A DNA stretch of 64,000 nucleotides from Incurvaria masculella (GCA_946894095.1 OX335644.1:9653595-9717594), one strand, 5' to 3'. Shown: positions 24,901 to 35,598, numbered from the stretch's first letter. Notes: a model not told the origin generated them from the letters alone. Made by a program: numbers and translations.

Positions 24901-27900
24901 TTCTCTCTTCTTCTGCCACGTCAATAAGTAATTGCAAGAAATCTTTTCTGAAAATAGTATCAATAAAGTTAATCCTTTTATATAGTTATTTTATTCCATC
25001 ACATATTTTTCCAGCATAGTAAATTGTTTATACTTTTCATTCTTCTCGCAAATTTTCTGGGCCTCAGAGACCATCGCCGCGTGTCCCTTGTTCTCCAGTT
25101 TTATGGAGGAGGCATCACTAGGTTTATTGTTCTCCTTTTGTTTGCTTCTCCTCTCGGCCTTGGCGACTGTCAGCATGCGGACCAGCTCTTCAGTGCTATC
25201 CAAGTTCATAAATGAGACCTTTATATAGCGTATCGCCTCTGGCATGAATATAACTAAAAAGAAGATGAATAATCTTTTCTTCAATGTCATGTCGGCAAAC
25301 TTCTCCGCGACCTGCAACAGAACCACGTTGTATTTGTAGCGATGCGAGCATACGGCCTATGTAAAGATGCAGAGAAAGAGAGGGGGGGGGGGAGGGAGAG
25401 GGAGAGATGGAGAGAGGGAAGTATAGTTGAAACAGCAATGAAAATTTTTCCGTGTTATCAATCCAGTTCAATGTAGCCGTGCTCATAAAGGGAAGGTCCT
25501 GGCATGGCACCTTCGTGAATGTGGTGTATTAGGCTAATATCGTAATGGTAGTTGTGTGGTATTAGCCATCCATGTCAAGTTGCATAAAATAGGTGCATTT
25601 TGGATTTCGTGCTTATATGTTAGATTTTTGAGTGTCACCTTTCTAGTGTGACCTTGTTGAACTGCAGACAATCTGTTGGACTGAATACAATGATTCACTT
25701 TTTCAGATTTTATTTAATTTTGGTCCAATTTTATTTCTTCAAACATCGCTATCTCTTGTTTGCATCTTTGAGAATAAAATATACCAAATTCAGTAAGGTT
25801 ATTTCAGTGTGATAGCCCTGAAAGTAGGAAATAATAAAAAAATAAGCAAAAATTTACCTTCACAAAGTGTGATGGCTCATCTTTAAGTGCGGCACATTTG
25901 ATGCCAAATGCACATGTCCCAATCACCTCTAGCGTAAATCTGCCCATAAACTCTTTCATTTCCACATCACATTCACCTGTAAAATGTTAAATAAATTATC
26001 ATACACAAAATTATGCAAAACGAAAACCTGAATACAATGTACTAGTGTTGGAGTAGCAATTTATTTTGTGGAAGTGCAAAGTCATGGCAGATGTGATTTG
26101 GACGATTGATCGCATGTTTTTGTCTGAAATAGTTTTTTGCTTCTTCGACCGTGGTTCAACATCATGATGTCATACTGCTAGTACCTACCTACTAGCTTTG
26201 AAATAAAAAGGAGACTTCCGTGTAAAAACTTATGTCATTAACCCCTAATGCAAGACACGATTGGTCAAGGGCACCGGATCTTTAAAGTGCAGGTTATTAT
26301 TACAACATTTGGCCCCATGACAGGTAAAACGACTATACTATAAACACCTCTTACCCTTACGACGGAGAAGTTCCACCATTTGCGTGGAGCAGTGCTCGAT
26401 AATGGGCAGCATGGCGCGCAGCCGAGACGAGCTGAACGTGGGGGATACGATGCTTCGCACGGACTTCCATTCAAGCCCCTGAAATATTTTTTTAGAAAAG
26501 AAAACATTTGGCAGTTACATGTACAACACAGTTTAAATTATATCGAGAAAATCCTAGAATACAATACGTATGATTTCGTACCATTTTATCTTGTTGGTTT
26601 CGTAATGACTGATTTCCTATAGAGATTAGATTACCACTATTAGATAGTATTTTTAAAATTCAAAAAACTTCAAGAAAGATATTGTGACATTTATCAGATA
26701 TATATTTTTTCTAACTTAAATTACTGGTAATACCATACCTGAGTGTTTTCCATCCAGTTCCATGCAGCAATTTAAAGGTTCAGGCATGACCGCAAACAGT
26801 TCCCATGTAGTGAGTTTGGCTTATATCAGGACAGTACCTAGGTGTGATATTAGCCATCCGTGTCCAGTTCCATAAAACCAAACAAAAAAAATATCCTACT
26901 GTCATGATATCTCAAAACAGCATATAGGAGCCAGGTGCCATGCCAGGACATGCACGGCTATATTGAACAGAATATAAAGAAATTACAAAAATTCACCATC
27001 ATGCAATGAACCTGTGAATAATACCCTTATTCACAGGTTCATTGCATGACGCTAGAGCCAAACCCAAATTAATTGCAATACATCAATATTTAGTTGAAAC
27101 CTTAGCTATATAAGTCGAGGCTTCCAGTTCAGCGTTTTTAAATTTGTGGAAATTCACCTTTGCACAAAACAATTTAATAATTTCTTTAGGAATGCATGGA
27201 GAACATAATTAAATAATGGTAATGCATCCCTAGCGTACTCAAGAAATATTTCTTCCGATTTTCTAATCTTCAAGTCCACCAGTTTAGGCTGTGCTCTGTC
27301 TCTCTGTCAGTCAGTCACGGTACAGTGAGCTGCGGCAACATCTTTATATTCGGTACATGCATATATCACCGAAGTCTTCCTAAACAGCTGCACCGACTTT
27401 GATGTCATATTATGTGTTTGGGTGGATTCCTGGATGGTTTGCATTCACAATTGGACCTAGTAGGTGGCGCTGCAATTGAGTTATCCGAGCGGGGCCGGGA
27501 ACCTCAGCTAGTCTCTTATAAAATCCAATCTCTAGTGATGATATGTCTGTTGGCCTTTCAATCTGCTTAAACTTGATCTTAAATTAAAATTACCTTCAAG
27601 TGGATAAGGGACCTTTTTAGATAATTCGGCTCATTTCCTTGTAACGCGTTACGATCCACAAAATGGTCAAAGTCTCTAATGAGTACAGCTTTGATGAGAT
27701 CCGGATGACGGAGCAATAGCAGCGGTTTGCGACCCTCGAAGAAACCTGTAATTGGGTAAAATAACTTTTTAAAATATTTTGGTGTTGTATTTGATTGTAT
27801 CTGTAAATTATAGATTTAATTTAACAGCTCGCTGTTGGTGTAATGTTAAATATACTGCCAACACTAAGTTATCAAAGCGAGACTTGAGTATAGAAGAGAA

Positions 27901-30900
27901 AGCACGTCTGCAGCAAAAATGCAGTAGGAATGCGTTCTATAATCTATAAACTATGCGGAGTGAGGTTGCCAAGCAAGATACGAAACAGTGTGATAAGATA
28001 TTGAAGATAATGTAATCTTAAATAAAATGTAGTGATAAAGATAGAGAAGGGTATGTTAAGATGGTCTGGACATGCAGCCATTTTGGGCCCAGGTTCAGTG
28101 TGTGTGTTCTATTCGCTAAAATAGTCTGAAAGGAAAATTTTAATAATAATATATTCAATTAAAAAAACTCGAAATTTACTGTAATACCGAGTTATTTCAA
28201 TTAGACTTTGTTATTCCTTGCAGCGCTGCAGAATCACTGAACGGTCACGAATTAATTTGCTATGGCTGCAAGCGTAACCGCTGTGAGCGCGGAATGAATT
28301 TGGTGCTCGATGCGAGACGCACTAACAGCATATGACATGCGAAAGTGACAGCAAGGTTATGGAAATGTCATTTCATTTATAATAAGACACACTGAGAAAA
28401 AAATATGTTTCTGTGTAACAACGTAAAACACTATCAAAAAAATGTTTAAATGCAACTTTGTAGTACGTCACAAAGTACTACTTTTCGTTAGTCTTAGTTT
28501 CTGTTACGACTATTTTTCTCAGCCTAAGCCATGTTCAAATATCAAGTTTAATTTAATAGCAAGTCATGCAAGTCACTGCTTCCATGCTTTCTTTGCTGTT
28601 ATCTTATCTATGATTTTCTCTTGCACCAAATATTTGAATAAAATGTGTCTGTACAGCATTCAAAGCATTGCTTACCCTGCCCATAGGAATTACAGAGGAT
28701 GATGTAATGCATGTACTTAGTTTAAAAAAAATCGCAGTACTTAATGTCAAAAATATGTTTAGGGTTATTTATTTGTTTTCGACTTTGACTAGCTTTCTTG
28801 TCTCTATTAAAACGGTATACATTTTTTTTCCTGGGTAGGCTGGTAATGCTCTCCTGGGTCAATTTGATAATTATTTTTTTTTTGTAAATCAATCAATATC
28901 CGACTGACCGTTTTTTTTATGCAAGTTTTTAAATCGGCAAATTCATTCATTCATTTCATTCATTTATTTATTCAACTTCTGGTAGTCAAACTACACTAAG
29001 TCATGTCACAATTTGATTGATCCGCGGATTCGATCAACCAGTGAAGAAGAACCCGCAAAGAAACTTCACTGGTCTATAATTTATGTTTTTTTTTTTTTCG
29101 TCCACATAAATGATACAACACAATTATTATTTCATATCTAAATGCTACTGCCAAACTTACATTGGTAGAACGGTCTAAAGCAAAGAACTAAGAACTACGA
29201 GGAAACAACAACCCACAATGTGAAAAGTCTTAAATAATAAATAAATTACTTAACTTAATAACCTAATAATTATACATATTAAGTATTTATTTCGGGTGTA
29301 AACGCCTTCGTCAACTTAACAGCTATGTCAGGTGTACAGAGCCCTCGTCAATTTTGATACAGATAAAGTGTATCAAGTCAATATAACATAATATATACAA
29401 AATAATAAATGAATTGAACTTTAATGAATAAATGAAAGCAATAAGAAAATCTAGACACAACATTGATTGTTTGGATACAAAATATGCATACACATATTTA
29501 CTTCGACTGATGTTAAACCAAAAATCATGTCAGTTGGAAGATATGTTTACAATAGATTTAAATCTAACCTAACTTTTACTACTGAATGACAAAGAATATG
29601 CTATAACAAAGATATGGTACCAATACAGAAAGTAGTAATATTACTTGTAAGTTAATTAAGTTGTATGTTTATTTTTTTTAAATGCACAAGAAAATTTATT
29701 AATTAATGAGATAATTAAACTTACAAAATGTAAAAGATTTCATCCAATTTCTCTACAAAGCAATTTTGTAGACGCCATTACGCTCGCTGCATTTCCTCGC
29801 TGTATAGCCAGTCCGACCCTCTGTCGTAAATATCTTCCAGATCGGTAATCGCCTGAACATTCTTTTAATTTAGAACCCAAGTTTTTGACAAATAATTTTG
29901 TATCCTTACTCCAAACACCTAAAGTCTCGACCGCAAAAGCAACGAACTCATAATTTACTTTAATTGCCGAATATTTTGAGTATTTTAATCTTGCAGCAGT
30001 TTCTGCTGCTGCTCCTGACGTGCGAGCGGTCAAACTAACATATGAGGCCGCCAATGTATCCACGCATGTGGCGTCTCACACCAGGGCCCTGCCTTTGTCC
30101 CATGGAATTATGGTCATGCCATCTGGTCTCTTTCCATCATCCCTACTCAGGCCCACCGGCTCTAATAATGATGGAATATTTGCAGAGGAAAGTGCTCTTT
30201 TAATTAATTGGTTGAGGGTTGCATGACGTGAAAAACTGCCTGCACATTTCAGGCAACTTAATCCATGGCGTCCTTTGGTATCGACCATATTGCCGCAACT
30301 GCACTTATGCGGCAGGCACATGTCGCAACCAAGGCGAAGAGCGATGACAATTCTGAGGCAATTATTATCCAAAAAAGTGCCCGTGTGCGATGATGGTATG
30401 GTGTGAAGCCATGCACTAGCCTCTGGTGTGGACACTGCGCGGATACGCGCCTGTTCTACAATTGAGTCGGAATTTAAAAGTATGTTGTGCAATCGTTTTA
30501 CAACGGATGCATCCCAAAGTTTTTGTGAGCTTAGATTTGATGGGAGTTCTTCACCTGGGCACAAGCTTTTCCAGGCATTTAAAGCTTCGTTCAAATGGCA
30601 AATCACATTCTCGTCACTATTTGTGGTTAATATGGCTGTGACAAGATCTGCGACTCCAAATGCTGACGCCAAAAATGCAGGTATTCCAATGTCAGTGAAC
30701 CGGCGTACTCCAAGACCACCATTCCATATAGGCAATGAAGCTTGCAGCCATTGATCTTCGTTCAAACTGATATTCAAAATATCTTCTAGAGCTTGTTTGA
30801 TTGTACTATCAATTTTCAAAATTTTCTCCTGAAATAGCCAAGAAGGAGTTGTTCTGGCAAGGTATATGAGCTTAGGCATACCGAAACAAGTCTTAAGAAT

Positions 30901-33900
30901 TACATATGCCATATTGGAATGCAGCAAACGTAGGCGACTAAAAGTTAATTCTAAAATACTTAATTTGTTTTCAAGAAAATCAGGCGTTGCCTCAATGGTA
31001 ATCGGTGCGCCTAGTAAATATAAATTGCTAAGATCAGTTATCTTGATATCTAGCAAAACATCTTTAAATTGCAAATGCACATCGTTGTCGTAATTTGATA
31101 AAAATATTAGTTCACATTTGCTAGCATTAAATTCTAGCCCAATGGATTTGAATTCTTCAATTAATTTTGATAGATCTTTTAAAACATCTTCCGCTGAACC
31201 TCCCAGTGTGCCATCATCCAGGTACCAAATGTTAAGTTCGGATGTTAGTGCTTCAATTATTGGATGTATTGATAGGCTGAAGATGAGGGGCCCCAGAGGA
31301 TCTCCTTGTTGTGCTCCAACTTGGGAATCTATGGTATTTTTACCAAAAAATAAAATTGATGGGGTTGCGTAGCACTGCCATAAAAAAGGAAAAAGCTTTG
31401 GTGCTTTATTATTGATTGCTTCCAGCATCGAATCTCTTTCTGCGCAATTGCAGGCATTTTTAAGATCTATTTTAAGCAAAACTTTATCTTTGGAACCATT
31501 TAAGCTTATATACGACCTCGTGGCATGGATTGCTGCCTCGCATCCTTTCTCTACTCCAAATCCCATTTGAATCGGCTAAAAATATTGTTCTAGATGTATT
31601 CTTGCTAATTTGCAGCACAGCTTAGCAGTGAGTCGCCTGAATGTATTTCCCACTGCAATTGGTCGTAGGCCACCGTCTTTTTTGGTCAGTGCACACAAAG
31701 ATGCTCCGTATAAATATTGGCAGATATCTGGGTTAACTTTTCCGGCGAGCATAAAATTGCAAAGTTTAACAATTGACTTTAAGAGACGTTGACCTGCATC
31801 TCCAGTACAGTATGAGATCATATCTTTTAATTGTTGTGGCCTTAATCCATCCGGCCCTGATGCAGAACCGTTAGGAAAAGTCGAAATACCATCAAGTACT
31901 ATTTTCTCGGTAACAGTGAGGTATTCTATACTCTCGCTGGGGTTATCACGGAAGATAAGCGGTCTAGATGGAGAAGGATGTTTATTTCTTAGAGTCTCCA
32001 GTACGCTGTCATCTCTGTCTGCAAGTGTGTCTTCCGAAGACAACAGACGAACTGCACCTTTCAGGTCACCGTCTGCTACTTTTGCTTCAACCGAGGTTAC
32101 AACAAATTGCGGATGTTTCTGTTACATGGAAATCTTTGTCGTAATTTTGAACGTTGTCCCTAATTTTTTTGTAAGGCACCTGTCTTCTCTGGCTCCATCT
32201 GGTATTCTGAGGGCGATATATGAATATAAAGTTATTTTTTCCCAACTGTCTGTATCGTTTTGGGCAATACAATTTTCTATTACTTGCGTTAACTTCTCCG
32301 CTGCTGCTATCCGTGCGCCCTTTGGTATTCTTCTAAGAATTCTTATTTTTTATTTATATTCGGCAATTTTTTCTTTCAATGACTGAATCTGTAGGGCATG
32401 GTTTTGTGTTGTATTTTGCAAATCGAATGACTGATTATTACGATGAATTCTGGCATGATGTATGCTAAGTCCTTTGTTCCCCTTACATATTTTCGGGCAG
32501 TAAGGGCAGGTCAGCAAGGCTGGTGTTGTCTGCGAAGCTGACTGTGGTTGCCTTCTGACGGCGGTTGGCTGTGATGATGCTTGAGGAACATTTTGTATAG
32601 TAAGAGTACCTATTTAATTATTGTTTCACATCATTTACCTATTTTTAAGGGTGAATCGCCAAAGTAAACTCAATAAAACTATTAAAATTGTTAAATAATG
32701 ATAAAAATGTAAATATTTAGATTTTTCCAAAAATGACAGAGACTTGTCACTTTGGCAGCTTTCTTTCTTTTTTAATTACATTTTAATAAATAAACAATTA
32801 ATAAAACATTTTTTTATGGGGAGTGTGATTTTCAGATTCTGAAGTTGCCATGTCAGCATTCATGCATTATAAATTAATCTGAAAATTCATAAGTTAAAAA
32901 TAGCTTAATTCTGATGAGTATGAGGAATAGGTCAAAGCAAAGAACCAACCTCCATAAGGCAATCCGGCGAATCGATCGTATAAATCCTTTTGGTAATCGT
33001 GAAAGGATATTTTGAGCTTGAGTCGCGGGCCCATGTTGCCGATGAGGAAGGTCGGCTTCAGATATTCGATACCTTTCTCCTCGAAGAAGCCGGAGGTGCT
33101 GTCACAGTTAAAAAAATACTTAACAATGCCTTACTATTTTCTACTTGCCTATAAACACTCTATTTTTGCTAAAGAATATACAGGCCGTTTACTAATTATT
33201 GAATCACCTGGAAAGCATAGACTTTTTGTATGTAACTGAATATGGATGGCTAATACCACACCTATGTACTGTCATGATATTAGCCCAAATCACCTCATGG
33301 GGACTAGGTCGCAAGCCAGGACCTGCTTTTTATAGCACGGCCACATTGAACAGGAGGGAAAGCATGAACAATTTTCATTGCCGTTTCGACCATCATTCAT
33401 TCAATGGAATAGTACCAAGATTAACCTTACCACCAAGTAAGTAAGGAAGGGGAACCTAAATTTTTATGTGGATCCCAAACCAAGTACGACGGATCCCTTG
33501 GGCGACCCTTACTCTCCAGAAGAAATGCAGTAGGTGAAATTGTATTATTTTTAAGTGCCAGAACCCACACTGCAAACAAATATTCTTGAGCTTCCATATA
33601 TTTTTTTAAAGATCTTATTTTAAAAAGTTTTCATTTTCAGACTTTCATTATTTTAAAAAAGGTATAGTGTAAAACCAGCTGACTTGCCATAATGGGAATA
33701 GTATGAGGGGAGAATGTCACACCTGATAATGCCGAAACGAAGTATTTCACACTATATACATTTTTTTTGTAGGCAAACTTAATTAATCATACCAATGTAT
33801 ATTTTACCTTGTATAGTGAAAGTATAATGCAAATAGGATAGTAAGCAGCGCAATTGTGCACCACTCATCGAACACGAATTTCAGCAACACGCTCGACATT

Positions 33901-33905
33901 TTCAT
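15942..33905 (-). CDS. Cytochrome P450 (CYP3-clan type), complete 10-exon gene
   Basis: Exons from 5' to 3' (minus): 33808-33905, 32950-33098, 27594-27745, 26355-26478, 25858-25976, 25034-25311, 24874-24947, 20818-21039, 17718-17969, 15942-16123; 1650 nt, 549 codons, all phases consistent. The N-terminal hydrophobic anchor (about residues 17-29) implies an ER-membrane microsomal enzyme. Landmarks: C-helix WKSVR (137-141), I-helix oxygen-activation motif AGYETS (348-353), K-helix ETLR (406-409), PERF (462-465), and the heme loop FGAGPRHCLG with axial Cys488. Family role: NADPH-P450-reductase-dependent monooxygenation; the substrate cannot be read from sequence. The many introns are unlike the typical 1-2-intron CYP6 genes. 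A lysine/glutamate-rich stretch (about 266-306) is longer than usual. The start could be either of two ATGs (33905 or 33899). Two extra I-helix exon copies follow exon 8. Confidence 0.9.
16317..16653 (-). mobile_element. SINE with tRNA-like head, 3' tail truncated
   Basis: In P450 intron 9. Body and head as at 15126-15535; box B-like sequence GGTTCGATCC (complement of GGATCGAACC at 16576). Confidence 0.8.
17240..17647 (-). mobile_element. Full-length SINE with tRNA-like head
   Basis: On the minus strand the head is GAGCGGCTCGTAGTCTAGTG with box A TAGTCTAGTGG and box B GGTTCAAATCC, both matching the tRNA pol III promoter consensus. The common body and tail and an A-rich end follow. It ends about 70 bp from P450 exon 9. 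Confidence 0.9.
18316..19140 (-). mobile_element. LINE 3' end with ORF remnant and microsatellite tail
   Basis: An open minus frame (18846-19133) gives HDTRNKFNIQCTKHRRAKTS..., FIHNSVRFYNKLPVEIRNLP and KFKNKIKLMLL, the classic end of an RTE/Jockey-type RT protein. About 500 bp of 3'UTR follows and ends in a TGAAA-type tail instead of plain poly(A). The UTR recurs at 28936-29410. P450 intron 8. Confidence 0.75.
19415..19750 (-). mobile_element. SINE, head decayed
   Basis: TGACATGGATGGCTAATACC, GGAATTAAGTGCCATGCCAG, TCAGGCGGGCTTAGCCCTAT and GAGCAATGGAACAGCTCGCA mark the tail, body and tRNA-head linker. P450 intron 8. Confidence 0.75.
19788..20320 (-). mobile_element. Helitron 3' portion abutting P450 exon copies
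   Basis: CTAG plus a GC hairpin at 19791-19820, then sequence matching 5866-5960 and 6050-6555. Homology ends at GCGTAGGGAGCC (20308-20319), about 40 bp from the donor of the third I-helix exon copy. Confidence 0.65.
20362..20817 (-). pseudogene. Two in-frame tandem copies of P450 I-helix exon 8
   Basis: Two 228-bp units (copy 2 ends at 20590, copy 3 at 20362) follow exon 8. Each repeats TIDAHSLL...GYETSSSLLSFAA... through MDYLESVLLG and ends with the same perfect donor AG|GTGAGT. 228 is divisible by 3, so the frame stays open through exon 8 and both copies. Both copies lack 9 bp that encode FLL before the alanine-glycine pair (LLVGYETS instead of LLFLLAGYETS) and have no clear acceptor of their own; about 24 bp of former intron link the units. 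They could be silent intron baggage or could lengthen exon 8 by 76 or 152 residues. Confidence 0.85.
21100..22382 (+). mobile_element. Intact mariner transposon
   Basis: TIRs GGTCGGGGAAAAAGTCTTTT and, complemented at the right, GGTTGGGGAAAAAGTTTCTT; flanked by TA on both sides (21100-21101, 22381-22382). Length about 1.28 kb, standard for mariner. It sits in P450 intron 7, opposite to the gene, 60 bp upstream of exon 8. Confidence 0.92.
21281..22306 (+). CDS. Mariner transposase, apparently intact
   Basis: 341 codons, the normal mariner length, with no frameshift or stop. The N-terminal half carries the paired helix-turn-helix DNA-binding region with the linker GRPITDK and the WVPHELTE motif (about 116-123). 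The catalytic triad is D,D34D: first Asp in TGDEKW (about 152), second in HHDNARPH, third in YSPDLAPSDFHLF, with 34 residues between the second and third. It catalyses cut-and-paste excision and TA-targeted integration. The start ATG is ~180 bp inside the left TIR, and the stop is ~75 bp from the right end. The element is potentially competent. Confidence 0.95.
   Translation: MSESNEEIRYILKFYYKNSKNATQAAKKICDVYGPSAVSVRVAQIWFKRFQSGNFDVKDARRSGRPITDKMDAIFEKVEQDRHISSYDVAEELGIDHKTVLAHLKKTGYTKKLDIWVPHELTERNLMNCVLICDSLLRRNETEPFLKKLITGDEKWITYDKNVRKRSWSKAGQASQTVAKPGLTRNKVMLCVWWDWKGIIHYELLPPGRTIDSELYCEQLMRLKQEVERKRPELINRRGVVFHHDNARPHTSLATQQKLREFGWEVLMHPPYSPDLAPSDFHLFRSLQNSLGSVRLTSREDCQNHLSRYIDQKSQYFYSNGIMSLPTRWQKVIEQNGTYIL
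22388..22436 (+). mobile_element. SINE 3' tail scrap next to mariner
   Basis: GGATTAGCCATCCATGTCAG then CTCGCATAAAAAAAAA: the SINE terminus only, starting within a few bases of the mariner right end. Confidence 0.6.
22721..24775 (-). mobile_element. Jockey-type LINE, 5'-truncated and broken
   Basis: Minus-strand fragments: 24473-24775 (pre-RT), 23429-24418 (RT with APGFDQITAEVLRQLPRKG, SSYRPISLLPIISKLFE, DHQFGFRSKHST, LDIQQAFDRVWHKGLLYKL, AGVPQGSVLGPVLY), 23083-23505 (catalytic FADDTAV and C-terminal RT), 22721-22945 (C terminus). Frameshifts separate them. It is closely related to the Jockey at 37607-41948 in motif order. P450 intron 7. Confidence 0.88.
25435..25590 (+). mobile_element. SINE tail half
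   Basis: From CCGTGTTATCAATCCAGTTC through GGAAGGTCCTGGCATGGCAC to CATCCATGTCAAGTTGCATA. P450 intron 5; preceded by an AG/GGGA-rich tract at 25370-25420. Confidence 0.8.
26743..26886 (+). mobile_element. SINE tail, diverged
   Basis: GTTTTCCATCCAGTTCCATG through TATTAGCCATCCGTGTCCAG and an A-rich end. It is paired with an inverted fragment at 26903-26990. P450 intron 3. Confidence 0.65.
26903..26990 (-). mobile_element. SINE fragment, diverged
   Basis: ATGATATCTC..., CCAGGTGCCATGCCAGGACA, CACGGCTATATTGAACAG: reverse-orientation pieces of the family tail. Confidence 0.5.
26999..27049. repeat. Perfect 23-bp hairpin
   Basis: Arms 26999-27021 and 27027-27049 are exact inverted repeats around the loop TACCC. 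The left arm begins TCATGCAATGAACCTG. It lies in P450 intron 3, directly after SINE fragments. Confidence 0.8.
27290..27514 (+). mobile_element. Helitron-type 3' end
   Basis: CTGTCAGTCAGTCACG..., then a GC hairpin (GAGCGGGGCCGGGAACCTC) and the terminus CAGCTAG followed by T. P450 intron 3. Confidence 0.5.
28450..28530. repeat. MITE fragment (ACTTTTCGTTAG family)
   Basis: CACAAAGTACTACTTTTCGT, TAGTTTCTGTTACGACTA and TTTTTCTCAGCCTAAG recur at 4169-4262 and 51403-51535. P450 intron 2. Confidence 0.55.
28936..29410 (-). mobile_element. LINE 3'UTR copy, 5'-truncated
   Basis: Near-identical to 18316-18786 in the same orientation (TTCAACTTCTGGTAGT, GATCCGCGGATTCGATCAAC, GGGTGTAAACGCCTTCGTCA). The tail microsatellite differs (TGAATG-type here), consistent with an independent retrotransposition. 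Confidence 0.75.
29740..32600 (-). mobile_element. Non-LTR retrotransposon with restriction-like endonuclease
   Basis: Minus strand in one frame apart from nonsense codons at 31576-31578, 30073-30075 and about 32123, plus one N-terminal stop. Order: C2H2 zinc finger (CPYCPKICKGNKGLSIHHARIH near 32480), RT core (LDLK-type KIDLKNACNCAERDSML, GAQQGDPLGPLIFSL, catalytic YLDDGTLGG), a zinc-knuckle-like CSCGNMVDTKGRHGLSC, and a KRPDGMTIIPW...D block resembling the PD-x(n)-D restriction-like endonuclease of R2/R4/NeSL-type elements. No APE endonuclease is seen. It is clearly different from the Jockeys here. P450 intron 2. Element boundaries and clade are uncertain. Confidence 0.8.
33241..33483 (-). 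mobile_element. SINE, head missing
   Basis: ATGGATGGCTAATACCACAC, TAGCCCAAATCACCTCATGG, CACGGCCACATTGAACAGGA, CACCAAGTAAGTAAGGAAGG. P450 intron 1. Confidence 0.75.
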
Positions 33906-34048
33906 TAGGAGATACGGGACAGCAACTGTAAAGTAGAAGAATAGGTTTCATCATCTTATTTTGAGATGGCAAATTCAAGAAATGTGATATGTATGTATAT
34001 ATAATCGACCGTGATCGTAGCAGCAATGAAAAAGTCTGTGTTTTCCAT

Positions 34049-34837
34049 TTAAGGTGGGCCTTCCCGCTCAACTCCCCATACAAATGTGGAAAGAAGATCA
34101 TGCGCATATGTTTCGTCAGAGATCCAAAATTTGACTCAAAACTGCGTTATTTGATCGAACTAGATGTCTGTTGACCATTGGTTTTGTAAAATAGTGTTTG
34201 GTATCGAAGTTATAAGGTCCGCAAGTTCGAATTTTTCGCGTGGATTACTCAATGATTAAATAAAAACATCTTAAAAAGATTAGTGATCAGACATAGCTTG
34301 TTTCATAAATATTTATATTCAATTTGGTTTTTGTTAGATTTTTGACTACAGCGGTCGTGGTTTATTTTTAGCTATAAGCCGTTTTGTAATCAAAATTTTC
34401 GTAAATCTTACCAAATCAAACACTCTGCGCATTGTCTGCTTTGTGGATTTTGTAAGATTTACGAAAAATTTTATTAAAAACGACTTATAGCTATAAGTAA
34501 ACTACGACCGCTGCAGTCAAAATTGTAACAAAAACCAAATAGATTATTAATCTTGATTAAATAAGCTATGTCTGATGACTAATCATTTTAGGATGTTCTT
34601 ACTTCATCATTGCGTAATCCACCTCCAAAGTTATTGTATAAAATGCGCGAAAAATTCGAACTTTCGGACTTTATAACTTAGAAACCAAACACAATTCTAC
34701 AATGCCAACGGTCATCAGACATCTAGTTCGATCAAATAAAGCTATTTTGAGCAAAATTTGGGATCTCTAACAAGAAATATGGGCGTGATCTTCTTTCCCC
34801 GTTTGTATGGGGAGTTGAGCGGGACGGCCCACCTTAA
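34049..34837. mobile_element. TTAA-flanked foldback element with ~370-bp arms
   Basis: Both ends are TTAAGGTGGGCC and GGCCCACCTTAA. The left half (34049-~34420) is the inverted repeat of the right half (~34447-34837), e.g. GATCGAACTAGATGTCTG against CAGACATCTAGTTCGATC. There is no coding. Related: 45429-45978 and 12701-12890. It lies ~140 bp upstream of the P450 start codon, in what should be the promoter region. Confidence 0.8.
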
Positions 34838-35019
34838 GTCAATGAAGCAGTGCCAGTGCAGTATCGTCCCAGCCGCAAATGATTTAAAAAAACTTCGAAG
34901 AAATCGACCCTAATGTTTCACCATCAAGGATTTCATGTAAATTCCTTCCAATGAATTTATGAATGGCAATATTTGGATGTTTTGTTATCAATCATGCCAA
35001 ATCAGCTCAACCGATTTTG

Positions 35020-35165
35020 ATCAAATTTCTAATCTGTTTACATAAAGTAGTGTCGACTAGCCCTTTGGACCAACCCCTTGGGTTACTATTTATCCAGGAT
35101 ATAATTTAGCCCGACATTAGTCCAAAACGACATTGACCCGAGCGGAGCCGGGTACCTCAGCTAGT
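35020..35165 (+). mobile_element. Helitron-type 3' end
   Basis: The hairpin ACCCGAGCGGAGCCGGGT is followed by ACCTCAGCTAG and T, the standard 3' architecture (hairpin, short spacer, CTAG). Confidence 0.6.
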
Positions 35166-35598
35166 TTAAAATAAAAATATATTTGGTAAACATTTAAGAT
35201 AAACCTTGATTTCTTACTTCACTGAACTATTTATAAAAAAATAATTAAAGGAAAACAATTTTTTTTCTTATTATTTGTACTACCAAGTTATTTTTTCGCT
35301 TCTTATTTTCTTATTTCTACAGAGTACATTTTACAAAAATATTATGTAAAGCAAAAAAGTTCTCCAGTATATAGATAGTACTTTGTAGGTAATACATTGG
35401 TAAAATGTATGTTCTACATAGTTCTACTTATGGAAAATTCAGTACATATTTTAAATTGTTTTTTTTTTCTTTATATATCCTGAACACAATAATCGTGGGT
35501 GTTTAGAATACATTGATTGTTTACTAGAGATATTATTATTAAACAAATGTAAAAAAATGCATGATTTTTCACAGTAGTTGAAGATTATATTATGCATT

